A DNA stretch of 41,352 bases from Oscillatoria sp. SIO1A7 (GTDB taxonomy: Bacteria; Cyanobacteriota; Cyanobacteriia; Cyanobacteriales; Laspinemataceae): the NCBI GenBank assembly GCA_010672965.1, contig JAAHFN010000059.1, positions 1 to 41,352 on the forward strand, given 5' to 3'. Within the stretch, counting starts at the first letter, position 1; every line of letters begins with the position of its first letter. The translations under genes and the position numbers were made by a program. Under the pieces are notes generated by a model. That model saw only the letters and a program-made list of their open reading frames with translations. It did not search any database and was not told where the DNA came from. Shown piece by piece: positions 38,547-41,352 of this stretch.

Positions 38547-39674
38547 ATGAAACGCAGAAAATCCCTCGCTACTTTAGCGATCGGTGCCGCGACTGCCGCT
38601 GCCACTGCGGCTTGCGGGTCTAGTAGTGGGCCAGCAGTACAAGCTAATAGTCTGCCAAACGTCCGCTGGAAAATGGCTACCAGTTGGCCAAAGTCTCTCG
38701 ATACTATCTATGGAGGCGCGGAAACTCTGTGCGATCGCGTTTCTCAGATGAGCGGCGGGCGATTTCAAATCGAGCCCTATCCCGCCGGGGGAATAGTAGG
38801 CGGATTAGAGGTACTCGATGCCGTTGAGAGCAGTACGGTTCAATGCGGCCATACGGCCAGCTATTTTTACATTGGCAAAAATTCTGCCTTGGCCTTTGGC
38901 ACCTCCGTACCCTTCGGACTCAATGCCCAGCAGCAGAATGCATGGCTCTATCATGGCGGGGGATTAGAAGCGATGCACAAAATATATACCGACTTCGGCA
39001 TTATCAGTTTTCCCGCTGGCAACACTGGCGCGCAGATGGGCGGCTGGTACAAGAGAGAAGTAAAGTCCCTAGCGGACCTCAAAGGTTTGAAAATGCGGAT
39101 TCCCGGCTTGGGCGGCAAGGTCATGGACAAGTTGGGCGTCAATGTCCAAGTTCTACCAGGGAGCGAGATTTTTCTTGCTCTAGAACGGGGGGCGATCGAT
39201 GCAGCGGAGTGGACTGGCCCTTATGATGACGAGAAGCTGGGCTTGAACAACGCAGCAGAGTTTTACTATTACCCGGGTTGGTGGGAACCGGGCGCGACCT
39301 TGGAGGTGCAGGTTAACTTGAGAAGTTGGAACAAACTGCCCAAGGAATATCAAGAGATATTTAAAACGGCGGCTTTCGAGGCCAATGCCAGTATGCTAGC
39401 TCGGTATGAAGCGCTCAATGGGCCAGCATTGAAAAAACTCGTTAGCGGCCAAGGTAAGACCAAGCTCAGATCCTACTCTCCAGAAATTCTACAGGCGGCC
39501 TACAAAGTATCATTTGAGCTGTTCGAGGAGGATGCCAACAAAAATGACGCCTTTAAAGAGGTGTACGAGCAATGGAAAAAATTTCGGGAGCAGGTTTATC
39601 TGTGGAGCGATACGAACGAGTTTAGCTTTGCTCAATTTGCTTATAGCCAATTGCCGCAGAGTTTGCGCTCTTAG
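38547..39674 (+). CDS. dctP: TRAP-type DctP solute-binding protein
   Basis: The 375-residue protein starts MKRRKSLATLAIGAATAAAT; the KRRKS motif and AAC at 23 suggest twin-arginine and/or lipoprotein export. DctP/TakP-like blocks are WKMATSWPKSLDTIYGGAET, FQIEPYPAGGIVGGLEVLDA, DLKGLKMRIPGLGGKVMDKL (conserved Arg of the carboxylate site) and GAIDAAEWTGPYDDEKLGLN, the last typical of the 2-oxoacid/monocarboxylate subgroup. The protein captures an organic acid for a TRAP permease. No DctQ or DctM is adjacent; an IS element follows, so the permease may be elsewhere or lost. AAGGAG eleven bases before the ATG supports the start. Confidence 0.9.
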   Translation: MKRRKSLATLAIGAATAAATAACGSSSGPAVQANSLPNVRWKMATSWPKSLDTIYGGAETLCDRVSQMSGGRFQIEPYPAGGIVGGLEVLDAVESSTVQCGHTASYFYIGKNSALAFGTSVPFGLNAQQQNAWLYHGGGLEAMHKIYTDFGIISFPAGNTGAQMGGWYKREVKSLADLKGLKMRIPGLGGKVMDKLGVNVQVLPGSEIFLALERGAIDAAEWTGPYDDEKLGLNNAAEFYYYPGWWEPGATLEVQVNLRSWNKLPKEYQEIFKTAAFEANASMLARYEALNGPALKKLVSGQGKTKLRSYSPEILQAAYKVSFELFEEDANKNDAFKEVYEQWKKFREQVYLWSDTNEFSFAQFAYSQLPQSLRS

Positions 39675-39906
39675 GAATAATCCTGGAAAAGACCTTTTTG
39701 AATCCTATTCGGAGGGACAGGCGAGACGCCTGTCCTACGGTAAGGGTTTTTTTAGAGCAATTAACCGTATTCGCTCTAATTTCACAAAAAATATTAATCC
39801 TGAATCATTGAAATTTACCCGCATCTCGATACCCGGATATGTTCTTTTTTCGGGGTTAAATTTTTATTTAAATTTTATTATTTAAGGGTTAGAGCTTTCC
39901 TCTAGC
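39675..39906. other. Gap between dctP and the IS630-family element
   Basis: A half copy of the GTAGGAC repeat (GACAGGCGAGACGCCTGTCCT, 39717-39737) can form a hairpin and may terminate dctP. The rest is A/T rich. No gene is seen. Confidence 0.5.
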
Positions 39907-39917
39907 TACAGCGGTTC

Positions 39918-40385
39918 TCAAATGACTGTACTACCGTAGCAACAATGTACGAACCAATTCTGAATGTCCTGTGGTGAAACTAGCTCGAAAGCTTTTTCTG
40001 TAGCTTCTTGTAATTCTCGGTATGTTCGAGGTTTCTGAGAACGAAGACTTGACTTAACCTTAGACCAAAGATTCTCAATTGGATTCTTCTCGGGAGAATA
40101 AGGAGGTAAAAAAATTAGTTTTGCTCCAACTTCTTCGATTGCTTTCTCAATTTCGATTCCTTTATGTATGGTACTATTATCTACCACTACATGAACCCCT
40201 TTCCATAGCTTAGGTACTACCATCGTTATGATGAAAGCTTCAAATATTATTCCATTGGCCGCCCCTAAAATATTAATAGAAGCAATGATTCCTTTTTCAG
40301 AAATCGCACGAAAAAGTCGAAACATTTTTACCTCTTTGACTAGGACAATCTCCCCGGGCTCTTTGACCTTTAAGCGCCCTAGCAT
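39918..40385 (-). CDS. IS630-family transposase, C-terminal frame
   Basis: 155 codons; the useful part starts FRAISEKGIIASINILGAAN. It carries the second and third DDE residues, VHVVVDNSTIHKGIE (Asp) and FLPPYSPEKNPIENLWSKVK (Glu). The frame overlaps the upstream transposase frame (40297-40875) by 89 bases and is +1 to it. Its first 20 residues (MLGRLKVKEPGEIVLVKEVK) are an out-of-frame reading of the first part and probably not used. The stop lies in the left inverted repeat. Expected product: fusion with the N-terminal frame by +1 recoding, or an inactive fragment. Confidence 0.8.
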   Translation of the reverse strand: MLGRLKVKEPGEIVLVKEVKMFRLFRAISEKGIIASINILGAANGIIFEAFIITMVVPKLWKGVHVVVDNSTIHKGIEIEKAIEEVGAKLIFLPPYSPEKNPIENLWSKVKSSLRSQKPRTYRELQEATEKAFELVSPQDIQNWFVHCCYGSTVI

Positions 40386-40875
40386 ACAACCTCGTAAAGG
40401 CTAAATTTAATCCCGATTCATCAATGAAAACCAAGTCTTCAGGCGGTATAGAGCTAATTTTTTCCCAAAACTCTACTCTCAGTTTTTGCACTCTCTCTGT
40501 TTCCTTTTCGCTTGGGTGCAAAGTCTTTTTTTTGTAAGTGGATTTTAACTTGTTAGTCATCCGTCCCATTGTTGCTCTACTAATTGCAACTCCGGTTTCA
40601 ATTTTGATTATTACGCATAGTTCTTCTAACGTAGCATCATTGTTTTTTTCTATTAATTCGGCCAAAATTGTTATCTGTTCGGGATTTAACTTTAGCTGAA
40701 CGCCTCCCCTAAAAGGCTTTGGCCCTATTTCTCCTGTTTCTCTATACCGCCTTAACAGCTTGGTTATAAAGCTTTGAGAAACTCGAAACCTTTTAGCTAG
40801 TTCTTTTTGAGTTATTTCTTCGTTTTGATAAGTCTCTATAATTTTTTGTCGTAAATCTAATGAATAGGCTTTCAT
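40297..40875 (-). CDS. IS630-family transposase, N-terminal frame
   Basis: 192 codons from ATG 40875 (MKAYSLDLRQKIIETYQNEE). It has the helix-turn-helix ITQKELAKRFRVSQSFITKL and a second winged-helix part (ATLEELCVIIKIETGVAISR). The first DDE aspartate is in PPEDLVFIDESGLNLAFTRL. After YARALKGQRARGDCPSQRGK-NVSTF the frame runs into SCDF and a stop at 40297, while homology continues as RAISEKG in the +1 frame. The shift point is the ACTTTTTCG stretch near 40313-40321. All three catalytic residues are present across the two frames. Confidence 0.85.
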   Translation of the reverse strand: MKAYSLDLRQKIIETYQNEEITQKELAKRFRVSQSFITKLLRRYRETGEIGPKPFRGGVQLKLNPEQITILAELIEKNNDATLEELCVIIKIETGVAISRATMGRMTNKLKSTYKKKTLHPSEKETERVQKLRVEFWEKISSIPPEDLVFIDESGLNLAFTRLYARALKGQRARGDCPSQRGKNVSTFSCDF

Positions 40876-40900
40876 GGCAGGGTAATCGCATCTAAATCAG

Positions 40901-41053
40901 AGGTTTATAATCTCCATATTGCCCACAAAGTTCAGCAATAAATAACCAAAACATGCCTAAAAATATTATAAAGTAAGCCATAAAATAGCTTATTTATTAG
41001 TTGTTAATTTTGCCAGGTTTTTTTGTTAATGTTTTCAATAGTAATCTCACAGC
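40901..41053. other. AT-rich gap between two IS elements
   Basis: No gene. GCCATAAAATAGCTTATTTATTAG and other A/T tracts. The ISAs1-type element end should lie here, but no inverted repeat could be matched because its other end is outside the window. Confidence 0.4.
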
Positions 41054-41352
41054 TCAAATATCAGCCTGTCCCAACATAACCTTGAGCGCATAGTCATTAT
41101 CTAGAGCGGCGCTAAAGCGTTTCATTGCCAGACTCTGCTTCGAGGGCTCTTGCTTGAGTAAATTGATACATAAGCGTCGCAAAAGCCCCATATTCTCAGC
41201 TCCATGTCCGGTTCTAATTCGGCTGGAGTCTTCTTTAAACGTCACATCTAATACCCAATGGAGACTGTTTTCAACCCCCCAATGAGAGCGAATTGCTTTG
41301 GTTAAAACACTTGCATCAGCTTGTATAGAAGTGATGTAAAAACATACTTCAG
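41054..41352 (-). CDS. ISAs1-family transposase, C-terminal part (cut by window end)
   Basis: The frame is open to the window end and reads EVCFYITSIQADASVLTKAI, RSHWGVENSLHWVLDVTFKE, DSSRIRTGHGAENMGLLRRL and CINLLKQEPSKQSLAMKRFS to GQADI. The HWGVENSLHWVLDV and FKEDSSRIRTGHGAENM blocks are the C-terminal DDE signature (catalytic Glu) of the ISAs1 (H-repeat-associated) family. The 3' end appears intact with its stop at 41054-41056. The first two catalytic aspartates lie beyond the window, so activity cannot be judged. Confidence 0.9.
   Translation of the reverse strand, partial: EVCFYITSIQADASVLTKAIRSHWGVENSLHWVLDVTFKEDSSRIRTGHGAENMGLLRRLCINLLKQEPSKQSLAMKRFSAALDNDYALKVMLGQADI

Larger units (their letters stand above)
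39907..40900. mobile_element. IS630-family insertion sequence; left end resembles MITE-A ends
   Basis: The left end TACAGCGGTTCTCAAAT (39907-39923) begins with TA and is followed directly by the transposase stop codon. It matches the MITE-A terminus TATAGCGTTTCTCAAAT at 15 of 17 positions. A right inverted repeat was not found past the transposase start (40875), so the right border is approximate. Confidence 0.7.

Noticed and set aside
39514-39885. Plus-strand open frame overlapping the dctP end
   Set aside because: Out of frame with dctP and extending into AT-rich gap DNA; no recognisable protein.

Overview
The window looks like a chromosome segment of a filamentous cyanobacterium of the Oscillatoriales/Microcoleus type. 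The HIP1 octamer GCGATCGC is scattered through coding and non-coding DNA. Many genes belong to cyanobacterial families: SemiSWEET, a CPXCG small protein, NurA, WecG-type and GT4 glycosyltransferases, ExoQ-like ligases, PhoX, SodC and the ArsI/ArsR/ArsC set. Intergenic DNA is unusually rich in heptanucleotide tandem arrays and in MITE-like inverted-repeat elements.

Layout. 1-7800: a truncated Uma2 gene behind a REP-like palindrome, then a small membrane protein, SemiSWEET, a radical SAM protein, a CPXCG zinc-ribbon protein, an exported protein and NurA, separated by repeats. 7826-11885: a VIT/VWA surface protein with an AgmX/TonB-like C-terminus, then an orphan ParB-family protein whose gene carries two copies of a long perfect palindrome. 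12391-22922: an exopolysaccharide locus with a Wzz/GumC chain-length protein on + and a convergent minus-strand run (wzx flippase, GT2, two paralogous polymerase/ligases, two GT4 enzymes, a WecG/TagA/CpsF transferase). Together these would build, flip, polymerise and length-control an extracellular glycan. Almost every gap in the run holds a different repeat family. 22923-24180 is pure repeat DNA. 24182-28557: a triple SH3b secreted protein, Cu/Zn superoxide dismutase and a PhoX phosphatase.

28770-35300 is the most dynamic part. It holds an unknown gene, a PadR regulator, the 5' fragment of a filamentous-haemagglutinin-like gene and the remains of an arsenic-resistance locus. arsR is intact. 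arsI is split by an IS630-family element whose exact removal restores a 153-codon gene. A short ORF is split by an IS5-family element with a 6-bp target duplication, and its frame is also restored by removal. An ArsP/YraQ-type permease is truncated, and arsC has an internal deletion. Two near-identical promoter/operator copies flank the arsC remnant.

35308-41352: a dipeptide/oligopeptide-type ABC binding lipoprotein, a retropepsin-like small protease, a TRAP DctP-type binding protein, an IS630-family element with split transposase frames and the 3' end of an ISAs1-family transposase cut by the window edge.

All functional calls come from reading motifs by eye; no database search was run. No tRNA, rRNA or CRISPR array was recognised.
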